From NCBI GenBank assembly GCA_021582655.1, contig CP091135.1:2258742-2322741 (forward strand): DNA of 64,000 nucleotides. The letters are read 5' to 3'. This document shows, piece after piece, positions 24,582-34,758 of this stretch. Positions within the stretch are counted from its first letter, which is position 1. Each line of letters starts with the position of its first letter. A model generated the notes under the pieces. The model did no database searches and was not told the DNA's origin. It saw nothing but the letters and a program-made list of their open reading frames with translations. The DNA is from Nitrosomonas sp. Its GTDB lineage: Bacteria; Pseudomonadota; Gammaproteobacteria; Burkholderiales; Nitrosomonadaceae. Both the position numbers and the translations under genes were made by a program.

Positions 24582-25475
24582 TTGAGTCGTCAATCGGCAA
24601 GTCATGCAATCGGTACCGATGAACGGATCATCAATGCCACCAGCGGGTGGATGATGCTGACATTGCTGCTATCGGCATTGCTGGCGAGCGGACTCTGGAC
24701 GGCGATGCCCGGCGGCCCGGTCAAAATGGCTGTCAGCGGCTTGTCATTGATGTTGACGCTGTTTTTGTTCAAAGGATTATTCACCTTGGAACCGAATCAA
24801 GCCGCAGTCATGGTTTTTTTCGGCAAATATGCCGGAACAGCCAATCAAAGCGGCTTTTTTTGGGTCAATCCGCTGTTCCAGCGCACCAAGGTTTCACTGC
24901 GGATCAATAACTGGAATACCCCGGTATTGAAGGTCAACGACGAGCGCGGCAGTCCGATCGAAATTGCCGCGGTAATCGCGTGGCGGGTGCAAAATACCGC
25001 ACGCGCGGTGTTCGACGTGGAAAGCGCAATGCACTATTTGCAAATCCAGAGCGAATCCGCGGTACGTCAAGTCGCCAGCAGCCATGCCTACGACGACGCC
25101 GAGGGTGGATATTGCAAAAGCCTGCGGACGGATCTGGAAGCCATTGCGGAATTATTGCGCGAATCGATACAACAGCACGTGGAAGTGGCGGGTATCATCA
25201 TTGAAGAAGCCAAAATCGCACATTTAGCATATGCACCGGAAATCGCCAATGCCATGTTACGCCGCCAGCAAGCCGAAGCGGTGGTAATGGCGCGGCAGAA
25301 GCTGGTGGACGGTGCAGTTGGAATGGTGGAAGTGGCGTTGAAAAACCTGGAAGATAAAGAAATCGTTTCGTTGACGCCGGATCAACGTGCGGTACTGGTC
25401 ACCAATATGATGACAGTACTTTTGTCCGAATCAGGCGCACAGCCGGTAATTCAAATGGCGCAAACGAAACAATAG
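24582..25475 (+). CDS. SPFH/band-7 domain membrane protein
   Basis: A 297-residue stomatin/prohibitin-type protein. Two hydrophobic segments (about residues 24-42 and 48-65) anchor it. The SPFH domain begins LEPNQAAVMVFFGKYAGT and continues with VKNDERGSPIEIAAVIAWRV-like strands, ending in a coiled-coil region that includes ANAMLRRQQAEAVVMARQKLVDGAV. The start is TTG with AAGGAG six bases upstream, a good site. Members of the group form membrane microdomain scaffolds and sometimes act with NfeD-like proteins or proteases. No NfeD or HflC gene is adjacent, so a stand-alone role is assumed. Confidence 0.9.
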   Translation: MSRQSASHAIGTDERIINATSGWMMLTLLLSALLASGLWTAMPGGPVKMAVSGLSLMLTLFLFKGLFTLEPNQAAVMVFFGKYAGTANQSGFFWVNPLFQRTKVSLRINNWNTPVLKVNDERGSPIEIAAVIAWRVQNTARAVFDVESAMHYLQIQSESAVRQVASSHAYDDAEGGYCKSLRTDLEAIAELLRESIQQHVEVAGIIIEEAKIAHLAYAPEIANAMLRRQQAEAVVMARQKLVDGAVGMVEVALKNLEDKEIVSLTPDQRAVLVTNMMTVLLSESGAQPVIQMAQTKQ

Positions 25476-25517
25476 ACAACCCAGCAGCGGCCAGCAGGCC
25501 GGGGGATTCCCATTCTC

Positions 25518-25539
25518 GAATTAATCAGCGTTTCCATAA
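25518..25539. repeat. MITE-like repeat, copy E (one terminus only)
   Basis: GAATTAATCAGCGTTTCCATAA matches the right terminal repeat of copies A and B with a few changes. No interior or second end is seen, so it is a solo terminus or a relic, between the SPFH gene and motA. Confidence 0.5.
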
Positions 25540-25687
25540 AATAATTCATATTTATTTCATTTAAATCATTAAACCGGAAATACCGGCAAAAGTGACTTTA
25601 TCTCCTGAGATCGATCTCGCTGCAGTATGGTAATTTTCACACCAGTTTTGCATCGATCGCATCGCACCATTCGAAGGAGTCACAGTA

Positions 25688-26548
25688 ATGCTTGTTTCCG
25701 TTGGATATCTCGTTATTATCATTTCAGTATTCGGTGGCTTTGCATTAGCCGGCGGCCATCTTGCCTCGCTATGGCAACCGGTTGAGTTGTTGATGATCGG
25801 CGGCGGAGCAATTGGCGCATTTGTGGTGGGAAATTCAAATAAGGCCCTTAAAGCGACTTTAAAGGCCTTGCCGGCCGTTTTCAAAAGCTCAAAATACACT
25901 AAAGCGATGTATATGGATTTAATGACATTGCTCTACGAAATTCTAGGGAAAATTCGCAAAGAAGGTTTAATGTCCATTGAAGCTGATGTGGAAGCTCCTG
26001 AAAACAGTTCGATTTTTTCCAAATACCCGACCATTCTGGCCGATCATCACGTCACTGAATTTATCACCGACTATTTACGCTTGATGGTTGGCGGCAACTT
26101 AAATTCGCTGGAAATCGAAAGTTTGATGGATAGCGAATTGGAAACTCACCATCAGGAAGGCGAAGTGCCGGTTCACGTGATTTCGAAGCTTGGCGACGGA
26201 CTACCCGCCTTCGGTATCGTGGCGGCTGTCATGGGGGTGGTTCATACCATGGAATCGGTTCATCTTCCCCCTTCGGAATTGGGTATTTTGATTGCGGCCG
26301 CACTGGTCGGAACTTTTCTGGGCATTTTACTGGCATATGGATTTGTCAGCCCGCTCGCCGGAAAGCTCGAACACAATCTCCATGAATCCAGCAAGATGCT
26401 GGAGTGCATCAAAATTACACTGCTTGCCAATTTGAACGGCTATTCACCGGTACTTGCCATCGAATTCGGCCGTAAGGTCCTATTTACTACCGAACGCCCT
26501 TCTTTTCTAGAGATGGAGGAGCATGTCAAACAAAGCAAAAACAAATAA
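25688..26548 (+). CDS. motA: Flagellar motor stator protein MotA
   Basis: A 286-residue stator subunit with four membrane helices. Helix 1 is VGYLVIIISVFGGFALAGGHL and the second WQPVELLMIGGGAIGAFVVG. The cytoplasmic loop (about residues 60-170) carries charged residues that contact FliG, followed by the conserved GDGLPAFGIVAAVMGVVHTME and LGTFLGILLAYGFVSPLAG helices with the prolines that link ion flow to torque. The AAGGAG site before ATG is strong. motB follows after 39 bases. Length and sequence are those of the proton-driven E. coli-type MotA, so the motor is likely H+-driven. Other flagellar genes are not in this window. Confidence 0.96.
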   Translation: MLVSVGYLVIIISVFGGFALAGGHLASLWQPVELLMIGGGAIGAFVVGNSNKALKATLKALPAVFKSSKYTKAMYMDLMTLLYEILGKIRKEGLMSIEADVEAPENSSIFSKYPTILADHHVTEFITDYLRLMVGGNLNSLEIESLMDSELETHHQEGEVPVHVISKLGDGLPAFGIVAAVMGVVHTMESVHLPPSELGILIAAALVGTFLGILLAYGFVSPLAGKLEHNLHESSKMLECIKITLLANLNGYSPVLAIEFGRKVLFTTERPSFLEMEEHVKQSKNK

Positions 26549-26587
26549 TCTGTTCAACCGTCAGTCAACTCAATTGCGAGCAATAAT

Positions 26588-27511
26588 ATGGCAGATGATT
26601 TATCTCAACGCCCGATAGTCATCAAGCGAATCAAAAAGGCCGGTGGCGGTCACCATGGCGGCGCATGGAAAATCGCTTATGCCGATTTTGTCACCGCGAT
26701 GATGGCATTTTTCCTGTTGATGTGGTTATTGGGATCATCTACCCAAAGCCAATTGGAAGGTATCTCCGAATACTTTAAAACACCGCTAAAAGTAGCCTTC
26801 ATGGGTGGCTCGAGTGTCGGGGAAAGTAGCAGCATCATCAAAGGCGGCGGTACGGATTTGACGCGTCAGCACGGTCAGGTTAAAAAAGGCGAGATCATCA
26901 AGGATGATCCGTCGAGTAAGCAAACGCTGAAAATTCTCAAGGAAAAAATGGAATTGGAGAAACTCGAAAACTTGAAGAAAAAAATCGAGGATGCCATTGA
27001 CGCCAACCCGCAAATCAAGAAATTCGCGGATCAACTGTTGCTCGATATCACGTCGGAAGGCTTGCGCATTCAAATTGTCGACGAGAAAAACCGCCCCATG
27101 TTCGCATCCGGAAGAGCTAATTTGCAACCTTACACACGGGACATACTGCGCAACATCGGCAGAATGTTGAACGATGTCAATAACAAAATCAGCCTATCCG
27201 GACATACCGATGCACAACCGTTTCCTTCCGGCGACAAAGGCTACAGCAATTGGGAATTATCCGCCGACCGTGCGAATGCATCCCGACGGGAATTGATAAC
27301 AGGCGGAATGGATCCGAACAAAGTATTGCAAGTTATCGGCCTGTCTTCCGCCGTTTTGTACGACAAATCCGATCCACTTAATCCAATTAACCGGCGCATC
27401 AGCATCGTGGTTTTAAACGAAAAATCGGAGAAATCCATCATGGGTGAAAAACCAACCATAGAATTCGATTTGCAGAGTACACCGGGAAGAACGTTGATTC
27501 AAACTGAATAA
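26588..27511 (+). CDS. motB: Flagellar motor stator protein MotB
   Basis: A 307-residue partner of MotA. The short cytoplasmic N-terminus (RPIVIKRIKKAGGGHHGGAW) is followed by one membrane helix in KIAYADFVTAMMAFFLLMWLL. Asp in the YADFVTAMM motif is the proton-binding residue. A plug and linker region (about 60-150) leads to the OmpA-like peptidoglycan-binding domain (about 155-285) with SGHTDAQPFPSGDKGYSNWELSADRANASRR and NRRISIVV. It forms the stator with motA, 39 bases upstream. All key residues are present. Confidence 0.96.
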   Translation: MADDLSQRPIVIKRIKKAGGGHHGGAWKIAYADFVTAMMAFFLLMWLLGSSTQSQLEGISEYFKTPLKVAFMGGSSVGESSSIIKGGGTDLTRQHGQVKKGEIIKDDPSSKQTLKILKEKMELEKLENLKKKIEDAIDANPQIKKFADQLLLDITSEGLRIQIVDEKNRPMFASGRANLQPYTRDILRNIGRMLNDVNNKISLSGHTDAQPFPSGDKGYSNWELSADRANASRRELITGGMDPNKVLQVIGLSSAVLYDKSDPLNPINRRISIVVLNEKSEKSIMGEKPTIEFDLQSTPGRTLIQTE

Positions 27512-27547
27512 TGATTGTTTTAAATCGATGACCATCATAAATCCATT

Positions 27548-28291
27548 ATGCTAAAACACCCGCCATTACTTGCAGCCCTAATTCAAATAGCTGCTTTTTT
27601 ACTCACCGGAAGCTTGGTGATCAACCAAACCGAGATTGCGCTCAGTTTATTCGGATGGAGCATCGTGCAAGGCTGTTTGGCGGGAATATGCAGCTACGCA
27701 TTGCGGATGCCGGCTTGGTGGATTCCGATCCAGATTACATTCGCACCACTGGTTATTCTTACCCTGGCTTTGGATATTTCTCCAATGCTGTTTCTCGTCG
27801 CCTTTATCGGATTGCTGCTCGTCTACGGAAAAAGCTTCAAAACGCAAGTCCCTTTGTATCTTTCCAGCAAACAAGTCAATCAAGCATTGATTACGTTATT
27901 GCCTAAAAACCGGCAATTTTCATTTGTCGATTTAGGCAGCGGTTGCGGCGGCTTGTTGGCAAGTTTATCGTCCAAGCGGAAAAATGGTTTATTCCATGGC
28001 ATCGAATCCGCTCCGATTCCCTGCTTGATTAGTAAACTCAGAAGCATTATCAATCCGGGTTACCGGATCCGATGGGGCGATTTCTGGAGTCAGGATTTCT
28101 CGCAATACGATATTGTCTATGCTTATTTGTCGCCTGTACCAATGGAATCACTCTGGGAAAAGGTCAGAAACGAAATGCGACCGGGTAGTTTGTTGATCAG
28201 CAATACCTTTGCAATTCCCGGGATCAAGCCGGATAAAAGCATCAAGCTTAATGATTTTTCTAATTCTACGCTGTATCTTTGGAAGCTTTAA
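27548..28291 (+). CDS. Membrane-anchored class I methyltransferase-like protein
   Basis: A 247-residue protein. The N-terminal 100 residues form three to four hydrophobic helices (starting at LLAALIQIAAFLLTG). The rest is a class I SAM-binding fold: motif I is FVDLGSGCGGLLASL, followed by an acidic residue at the end of strand 2 (HGIESAP), and a late motif IVYAYLSPVPMESLWEKV. The DPPY/NPPF catalytic motif of nucleic acid methylases is absent, so it more likely modifies a protein or lipid. It follows motB by 36 bases. It is convergent with cysS. The substrate is unknown, and the link to the motor is only positional. Confidence 0.75.
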   Translation: MLKHPPLLAALIQIAAFLLTGSLVINQTEIALSLFGWSIVQGCLAGICSYALRMPAWWIPIQITFAPLVILTLALDISPMLFLVAFIGLLLVYGKSFKTQVPLYLSSKQVNQALITLLPKNRQFSFVDLGSGCGGLLASLSSKRKNGLFHGIESAPIPCLISKLRSIINPGYRIRWGDFWSQDFSQYDIVYAYLSPVPMESLWEKVRNEMRPGSLLISNTFAIPGIKPDKSIKLNDFSNSTLYLWKL

Positions 28292-28426
28292 CAGGCCGTT
28301 GAAAAACGTTTAACCGTTAAAATACCAAGAAAAAACAGGCGAGAAGTGCAATTTATACTGGATAGATGAGCAGTCCGAGTCTGTTTTGTTAACGCCGCGC
28401 CATAATTCCAATGATCCGGAAGATAC

Positions 28427-29812
28427 TCAAGCGCGCCGCCAAGTAGTGCCCTGAGGCCCGTCTTCCAATATGACCCCCCGCGCTTGCAAATGCTGCCGGA
28501 TGGCATCGGCGTCAGCATACCGTTTCTCTCGACGCGCCTGGAGGCGCTGTTGAATCAACTGATCAATGGCGTCGCCGGTTAAAGTATCATCGTTTGCATT
28601 TGCCGCCGTTGCTTGTTGCAAATAATCCTGCGGCTTTTGCTGCAACAACCCCAACAAACCTGCAAGTGCTTTCAGTAAACTCGCTTGCGCCTTGGAACTT
28701 GTCTTATTGATATCACTGGTTAATTCGAACAATACCGCGATTGCCTCCGGTGTATTGAAATCGTCATCCATGGCCATTCTGAATTTTTGCGCGAGCGGAT
28801 GATGCCAGTCGATCAGGGTTTCGCTCAGTGGTTCAATTTCTTTTAATGCGATGTATAAACGGTCCAAAGCCAGTTTGGTATCCTGAAGGTGTTGATCGGA
28901 GTAATTGAGCGGACTACGATAATGCGCACGCAAAATGAAGAAGCGCACCACTTCCGGTTGATAATGCTTTAATATTTCGCGAACAGTAAAGAAATTTCCC
29001 AGCGATTTGGACATTTTTTCATTATCCACGCGCACAAATCCGTTATGCATCCAGTAATTGACAAAAGGATGATCATGCGCACCCTCGCTTTGAGCGATTT
29101 CATTTTCATGATGCGGAAATTGAAGATCCTGGCCGCCGCCGTGGATATCGAAATGAACACCGAGCAACTGCCCGCTCATTGCCGAACATTCGATATGCCA
29201 ACCGGGGCGCCCCTTGCCCCACGGCGAATCCCAAAACGGCTCACCCGGCTTGGCTGATTTCCATAATACAAAATCAAGCGGATCTTTCTTGTTCGAGTCG
29301 ATATCCACCCGCTCGCCGGCTCGCAAATCCGCCAGAGATTTGCCCGATAACTTTCCATAAGCTGGAAAATGATGTACTGAAAAATAAACATCACCATTAC
29401 CGGCCTGATACGCAAGGTTCTTTTCGACCAATATCGTGATCATTGCGATCATTTCAGCAATATAGCCCGTCGCGCGGGGCTCAAAACTCGGCGCCGCAAC
29501 ACCCAAGGCGACGGCATCTTCGTTCATTGCCTGAATGAAGCGGTTAGTTAAGGTTTCGATGGTTTCGCTATTTTCATGCGCACGTTTGATGATTTTGTCA
29601 TCAATATCCGTGATATTGCGCACATAACTGACATCATATCGATTCGCCTCCAACCAGCGAATAACCGTATCGAACACCACCAAAACCCTTGCATGCCCCA
29701 GGTGACAATAGTCATAAACCGTCATGCCGCACACGTATATTTTTACTTTTCCTGGCGTTATAGGAACAAAATCTTGTTTTTCACGAGCAATTGAGTTATA
29801 AATTTTAAGCAT
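28427..29812 (-). CDS. cysS: Cysteinyl-tRNA synthetase
   Basis: A 461-residue class I aminoacyl-tRNA synthetase that charges tRNA-Cys. The HIGH motif appears as HLGH in [10 protein letters not shown] and the KMSKS motif is intact as [10 protein letters not shown]. Cysteine and zinc specificity residues are visible: Cys in [10 protein letters not shown], Cys in HIECSAMS, and His-Glu in [11 protein letters not shown]. The C-terminal anticodon-binding region (about 350-461) has normal length. It stands alone on the minus strand between a methyltransferase gene and divergent cyclophilin genes. It is essential and not in doubt. Confidence 0.98.
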   Translation of the reverse strand: MLKIYNSIAREKQDFVPITPGKVKIYVCGMTVYDYCHLGHARVLVVFDTVIRWLEANRYDVSYVRNITDIDDKIIKRAHENSETIETLTNRFIQAMNEDAVALGVAAPSFEPRATGYIAEMIAMITILVEKNLAYQAGNGDVYFSVHHFPAYGKLSGKSLADLRAGERVDIDSNKKDPLDFVLWKSAKPGEPFWDSPWGKGRPGWHIECSAMSGQLLGVHFDIHGGGQDLQFPHHENEIAQSEGAHDHPFVNYWMHNGFVRVDNEKMSKSLGNFFTVREILKHYQPEVVRFFILRAHYRSPLNYSDQHLQDTKLALDRLYIALKEIEPLSETLIDWHHPLAQKFRMAMDDDFNTPEAIAVLFELTSDINKTSSKAQASLLKALAGLLGLLQQKPQDYLQQATAANANDDTLTGDAIDQLIQQRLQARREKRYADADAIRQHLQARGVILEDGPQGTTWRRA

Positions 29813-29960
29813 ATCGAATAAGAATAAATCTTAGCTTTTTTATTCTTCTTTGTTAGAAGCCAGGCCCCGTCGTACGGTATTAACCGCAAAAGCCTGAAAG
29901 TATAACATAAGGCAATGATTAGACTCTTACCCCTCGCATCATCATTTAGGACAATAAACT

Positions 29961-30545
29961 ATGCACTTACGTCAAGCACTGCTGCTGTTATTTTTGTGTT
30001 CTGCAAGCTGGAATATCAATGCAACGGATGTTCAAGTGGAAATGAAAACCAACCTTGGATCGGTAGTACTTGAACTGTACCCCGACAAAGCGCCGAAAAC
30101 GGTTGAAAATTTTTTACACTATGTGGATAACGGTTTTTACCGGAACACCATTTTTCATCGTGTTATCGCTGGATTCATGATCCAGGGCGGCGGCTTCGAT
30201 ACCACATATCATCAAAAGCCGACCAATCCTCCCATTCGCAATGAGGCCGCCAACGATCTCAAAAATGAAATCGGCACCATCGCAATGGCGCGAACTTCGG
30301 ACCCTCATTCCGCTACTGCACAATTTTTCATTAATGTTGCCAACAATCACTTTCTTAATTTCAAAGTCCCCAATCAAGGCGGCTACGGCTACACGGTTTT
30401 TGGAAAAATCGTTTCCGGCATGGATGTGATCAATAAGATCGCCGCAGCACCGACGGGATCCGGTGGACCCTTCCCGACCGACGTCCCTAAAACCCAAATC
30501 GTTATCGAAGCAATCAATCGATTGACACCGGAAGAAAACAAATAA
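29961..30545 (+). CDS. ppiA: Periplasmic peptidyl-prolyl cis-trans isomerase (cyclophilin)
   Basis: A 194-residue cyclophilin with an N-terminal signal peptide (LLLLFLCSASWNINA, cleaved near residue 21). The catalytic domain has VENFLHYVDNGFY, the active Arg in [15 protein letters not shown], and [22 protein letters not shown], the binding-pocket signature. It speeds proline isomerisation during folding of exported proteins. A second, cytoplasmic cyclophilin follows 33 bases on, and the two likely share a transcript. Confidence 0.95.
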   Translation: MHLRQALLLLFLCSASWNINATDVQVEMKTNLGSVVLELYPDKAPKTVENFLHYVDNGFYRNTIFHRVIAGFMIQGGGFDTTYHQKPTNPPIRNEAANDLKNEIGTIAMARTSDPHSATAQFFINVANNHFLNFKVPNQGGYGYTVFGKIVSGMDVINKIAAAPTGSGGPFPTDVPKTQIVIEAINRLTPEENK

Positions 30546-30578
30546 TCATAATAAATTAAATAGAGAAAAATAAATAAG

Positions 30579-31070
30579 ATGGTTAAATTACACACCAATT
30601 TTGGAATGATCACCTTGGAGCTTGATAGTGACAAAGCACCCGAAACCGTTAAAAATTTCTTGCACTATGTATCCAGCGGCTTCTACGATAATACGCTGTT
30701 CCATCGTGTTATCGATGATTTCATGATTCAGGGGGGCGGATTTGAGCCGGGTATGCAACAAAAAGATACCAGTGCGCCGATTCAGAATGAAGCCGCCAAT
30801 GGGCTCAAAAACGAGGCGTATACCATTGCAATGGCACGAACGGCCAATGTACATTCAGCCACATCGCAATTTTTCATCAACGTCGCCAATAACGGCTTCT
30901 TAAATTTCAAGTCACCTTCACCCCAAGGGTTCGGTTATTGTGTTTTTGGCAAGGTCATTGAAGGCCAAGATGTTGTCGACAAGATAAAGAAAGTCAAAAC
31001 CGGCGATCATGCAGGTCACCAGAATGCTCCTCTTGAGAATGTGGTGATCGAAAAAGCTGAGATCGTTTAA
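30579..31070 (+). CDS. ppiB: Cytoplasmic peptidyl-prolyl cis-trans isomerase
   Basis: A 163-residue cyclophilin without a signal peptide. It opens [21 protein letters not shown] and carries [19 protein letters not shown] and [20 protein letters not shown], so the active Arg, Phe and Gln positions are all present. It is about half identical in appearance to the upstream periplasmic copy. The two probably arose by duplication and were specialised for different compartments. A perfect 10-bp hairpin follows at 31095-31120. Confidence 0.95.
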   Translation: MVKLHTNFGMITLELDSDKAPETVKNFLHYVSSGFYDNTLFHRVIDDFMIQGGGFEPGMQQKDTSAPIQNEAANGLKNEAYTIAMARTANVHSATSQFFINVANNGFLNFKSPSPQGFGYCVFGKVIEGQDVVDKIKKVKTGDHAGHQNAPLENVVIEKAEIV

Positions 31071-31094
31071 AGCCGATCACTGCACTATTTCCAT

Positions 31095-31120
31095 GCTGTT
31101 GCCATATTGTTGGCAACAGC
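31095..31120. terminator. Hairpin between ppiB and the convergent RND gene
   Basis: Perfect 10-bp stem GCTGTTGCCA/TGGCAACAGC with a 6-base loop in the gap between two convergent genes, 25 bases after ppiB. Only a short TT follows, so it is a probable weak or bidirectional terminator. Confidence 0.55.
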
Positions 31121-31245
31121 TTCCGACGTCTGTTGACATTTTAAGAAATACTCTCACATCAATAGATTACGATTTGCCTTTACGATTGTAATCGATTGTC
31201 GCTGAATATCTATCTCTGAAATATCAACAGACTCTCACGAAACAC

Positions 31246-34200
31246 TCACTGAATGGGGTCCGCGGGTCGGTCAGGCATATCATCAAACCAGCGGTACATC
31301 ATCGGCACCACCACCTTGGTCATTACAATTCCCGTCATCAATCCGCAAACCACTACGATCGCGAGCGGTTTCTGCACTTCGGAACCCAGTCCAGTAGCGA
31401 TTAAAAAGGGTGCCAACCCTAATATTGTGGCCGCAGCGGTAATCAGCACAGGACGGAAGCGGGCATCACAGCTTGTTTTAACCGCATCAGCCACACTCAA
31501 TCCCTGCTCACGCAATTCCTTGATAAAGGAGACCAGAACCACTCCATTCAGTATCGATATACCCCATACTGCAATGAACCCTACCGATGCCGGTACTGAT
31601 AAATATTCACCGGTAAGGAATAACCCAACCACACCGCCAACAGCAGCGAACGGTAAGGCCGTGAAAATCAGCAGCGCAAGCTTGACTGAATTAAAGAGCA
31701 TAAACAACAGAAAGAAGATTGCAGCAAAAGTAATCGGTACGATAATTGAAAGTTTCTCCATTGCACGTTCCATGTTCTCAAATTGCCCACCCCAGGAAAA
31801 ATAATAGCCCGGTGGCAATTGAATTTCTTTTGCGGTACGCTCCTGGAGCTCTGCGACAAAACCGCCCAGATCACGTTCATGCACATTGGCTCCAACCACT
31901 ACCCGGCGTTTGGCAAATTCACGCGAGATAATTGCCGGGCCATCAACTACTTGGATATCAGCCACAGCACTAAGCGGTATCAGCATACCGCCAGCTGCCG
32001 CCGGACCCGATGCACCTGATGATGTATGATAAACCGGTCTGAGCAGTAGCTCCTTGATCGCCTCAACATCATTACGAAATTCTGCTGGGAACCTCAAAAG
32101 CAACGTAAAGCGCCGTTCCCCTTCAAAAACCTGTGTGACGGCTTTGCCACCGATCGCTGTCGAAATCAGCTCATTGATATCGGAGACATTCAAACCATAA
32201 CGCGCGATCGCCTGACGATTAATGTTGATCATTAATTCCTGCTGACCGGATAAGCGCTCAATACGGATATCTCGAGCACCACGTGTCGATTTGACAATAC
32301 GCGCCACCTGTTCTGACAATTTGCGCAACTCTTCCAAATCATCGCCGAAAATTTTTATTGCTACTTGTGAGCGCACCCCGGTGACCATTTCATCCACACG
32401 CTGAGCAATCGGTTGAGAAATCACGACATTCACACCGGGCAATGTCGATAATGCCTTTCGAATATCTTCTTCAATTTCCGCCTGAGTCCGGCCGGATCCC
32501 TTCAAGTCCAGCTCCGCAATAGGATCCGATTCATTTTGTGATGCCGGATCCGCGGGGGATTCGCCTCGTCCCAGCTTGGATACTATGGATTTAACGCCCG
32601 GTATCGCGGCAATGCTTTGCAAAGCCTCGGTCTCCAGTTTAATCGCTTCTTCGAGCGAGATGGATGGGGCACGAATAATAACCGGTGTGACAGCACCTTC
32701 CTTCATTATTGGAATAAAAGACTTGCCCAGTAGAGGATATAAACCGATAGCCAGCAGTAGGGAAGCGATTGACACTAAAGCCGTACCCTTTGGATTTCTC
32801 AGCGACAGGGCGAGAAGGCGCAAGTAAAAAGATTTGAGAATGACAACGATTTTGGTTTCTTCCTCATGCCCGCCTTTCAGTAGGTAATCGCACAGTACCG
32901 GCGACAATATCACCGAAACGACCAATGCCACCAGTAATGCAATGGAAATGGTAACGGCAAGCGGAGCGAACATTTTGCCTTCCATACCTTCCAGCGTCAT
33001 TAGCGGTAGAAACACAAGTACAATGATAATGATACCGTAGATTACCGGGGATCCCACTTCGGCCGTCGCTTTAGCGATTGTCACAATTTTAGGTTCGCCC
33101 TCAGGTGCATGGCTAAGCCGCAGAAATATATTTTCCACCACCACCACCGTGGGATCAACCATCAATCCGATGGCTATCGCCAATCCCCCCAACGACATCA
33201 AATTGGCCGGAATGCCCAGATAATTCATAATGATGAATGTAATCAGCGGTGTAATGACAAGCGTCGCGCACACGACCATACTTACACGAAAGTTACCCAA
33301 GCAGATAAACATTACCAAAATGACAAAAATCAAGGCTTCGATCAATACCTTATAGACTGACTCCAGTGCAGCATCCACCATTACCGTCCGATCATAAAAA
33401 GGCACTATTTGGAGTCCGTCCGGCAATAACCCTCGCTCGTTGATTTCAGTCACTTTTTCCTTAATCCGGCCGACAATTTCCTTGGCATTGCCGCCGCGTA
33501 ACATCATTACAATGCCAGAAACCGCTTCCGTATAACCATTTTTGATGCTCGCCCCCTGGCGGACTTCGCCACCAAATGTTACGTGAGCCACATCGCGCAC
33601 ATAAACCGGTATGCCATCCACTTCTTTGAGCACGATGTTGCGGATATCATCCAACGTCGCGATTAGACCCACACCCCGAATGAGATATTGCTCGTACGGC
33701 AACGATAATATATTACCGCTGGCGTTTTCATTATTACTGGCCAACGCGCGATCAACTTGCGCCAGTGTTAAATCGTAGTGCCGCAACTTATTGGGATCGA
33801 CATAAACCTGATACTCTTTGACATGACCGCCGATAGAATTAATCTCGGCTACACCCCGTATTGAACGTAACATAGGACGTACCACCCAGTCCTGTATCGT
33901 ACGTCGCTCAGTAAGCTCCTCTTCGGTTAGAGGTCGTTTGCCATCGTCAGGATGTTCTATAGTGTATTGATAAATTTCACCCAAACCGGTTGAAACCGGT
34001 CCAAGCACTGGTGTGATGCCAGGTATCAAACGGGGAGTTACGTCGATAATACGCTCCATCACTAGCTGCCGGGCAAAAAACACATCGGTTTTATCCGTGA
34101 AAACCAATGTAATCAGTGATAATCCGCTCTTGTTCATCGAGCGCATTTCAACCAACCCGGGGAGGCCCGTCATGGCAATTTCTACCGGCACGGTAACTAA

Positions 34201-34389
34201 CCGCTCCATCTCTTCAGGGCTGCGGCCAATGGCTACGGTAGCTACCTGTACTTGGATATTGGTTACATCAGGGAAGGCATCAACCGATAGATACTTCGCG
34301 GCGAAGATACCTGTGATCAATAGTGAAAGTGCAACCACCACGACCAATAAACGCTGTTTAAGCATGAAGTGCACAACTGCTCGAAGCAT
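31246..34389 (-). CDS. Heavy-metal efflux RND permease (CzcA/CusA family)
   Basis: A 1047-residue inner-membrane pump with twelve expected helices and two periplasmic loops, the normal size of HME-RND proteins. The N-terminus includes DAFPDVTNIQVQV. Helix 4 reads AIAIGLMVDPTVVVVENIF. It keeps the D and E of the proton relay but has Ala where divalent-metal CzcA has the first Asp, as in copper/silver-type CusA. That suggests a monovalent or other metal, but specificity cannot be settled by eye. The C-terminus lacks a His-rich tail. The usual partners, a CzcB/CusB adaptor and a CzcC/CusC outer channel, are not beside it: upstream is a repeat and then a TauE/SafE permease. It is therefore an orphan or depends on distant subunits. 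Confidence 0.9.
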   Translation of the reverse strand: MLRAVVHFMLKQRLLVVVVALSLLITGIFAAKYLSVDAFPDVTNIQVQVATVAIGRSPEEMERLVTVPVEIAMTGLPGLVEMRSMNKSGLSLITLVFTDKTDVFFARQLVMERIIDVTPRLIPGITPVLGPVSTGLGEIYQYTIEHPDDGKRPLTEEELTERRTIQDWVVRPMLRSIRGVAEINSIGGHVKEYQVYVDPNKLRHYDLTLAQVDRALASNNENASGNILSLPYEQYLIRGVGLIATLDDIRNIVLKEVDGIPVYVRDVAHVTFGGEVRQGASIKNGYTEAVSGIVMMLRGGNAKEIVGRIKEKVTEINERGLLPDGLQIVPFYDRTVMVDAALESVYKVLIEALIFVILVMFICLGNFRVSMVVCATLVITPLITFIIMNYLGIPANLMSLGGLAIAIGLMVDPTVVVVENIFLRLSHAPEGEPKIVTIAKATAEVGSPVIYGIIIIVLVFLPLMTLEGMEGKMFAPLAVTISIALLVALVVSVILSPVLCDYLLKGGHEEETKIVVILKSFYLRLLALSLRNPKGTALVSIASLLLAIGLYPLLGKSFIPIMKEGAVTPVIIRAPSISLEEAIKLETEALQSIAAIPGVKSIVSKLGRGESPADPASQNESDPIAELDLKGSGRTQAEIEEDIRKALSTLPGVNVVISQPIAQRVDEMVTGVRSQVAIKIFGDDLEELRKLSEQVARIVKSTRGARDIRIERLSGQQELMININRQAIARYGLNVSDINELISTAIGGKAVTQVFEGERRFTLLLRFPAEFRNDVEAIKELLLRPVYHTSSGASGPAAAGGMLIPLSAVADIQVVDGPAIISREFAKRRVVVGANVHERDLGGFVAELQERTAKEIQLPPGYYFSWGGQFENMERAMEKLSIIVPITFAAIFFLLFMLFNSVKLALLIFTALPFAAVGGVVGLFLTGEYLSVPASVGFIAVWGISILNGVVLVSFIKELREQGLSVADAVKTSCDARFRPVLITAAATILGLAPFLIATGLGSEVQKPLAIVVVCGLMTGIVMTKVVVPMMYRWFDDMPDRPADPIQ

Positions 34390-34758
34390 GGCTTTTTACT
34401 CCAATTTGAGGAAATCTGATTGTCACATACCCGAAAAACGCTTCAGGAAGCGCATTACCCGCAACGAAGCGATCCGCTCGTGCAGCCGGTTAATCAATGC
34501 TTCCTTAGAAATGTAAAACACCAATAATTCCATTATTTATCAATAGACAATATACTTCTCAGAAACATTGGAGTTATTTCGCTGATCCTCCATGTTACTT
34601 CTTGTGTCGTCATTTAAAACAGTACGGGGGGGTTATCGATAGAATCAAATGATCATTGCCAATATGACGGGCTCTGAGAAACAATAAAAATACCCTTGAA
34701 GAATGCCATTGTATTTTTCTAAGCGCGTTTTATTCGATTCCAAGCGCTCTCGAATTAT
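34390..34758. other. Non-coding gap between RND pump and TauE-like permease genes
   Basis: Holds MITE-like copy C (34408-34508) and then about 250 A+T-rich bases without a gene. Both flanking genes are on the minus strand. No clear promoter hexamers or metal-regulator dyad were seen by eye. Confidence 0.45.
34408..34508. repeat. MITE-like repeat, copy C (internally deleted)
   Basis: A left end GAGGAAATCTGATT and a right end GGTTAATCAATGCTTCCTTAG bracket about 100 bp. The right half (GCATTACCCGCAACGAAGCGATCCGCTCGTG) aligns with copies A, B and D. It lies directly upstream of the RND gene start. Confidence 0.6.

Noticed and set aside
24484..24585. Small 33-residue frame with a fair ribosome site, overlapping the SPFH start
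   Set aside because: Composition is unconvincing and no homology could be assigned. The AAGGAG within it is better read as the SPFH ribosome site.
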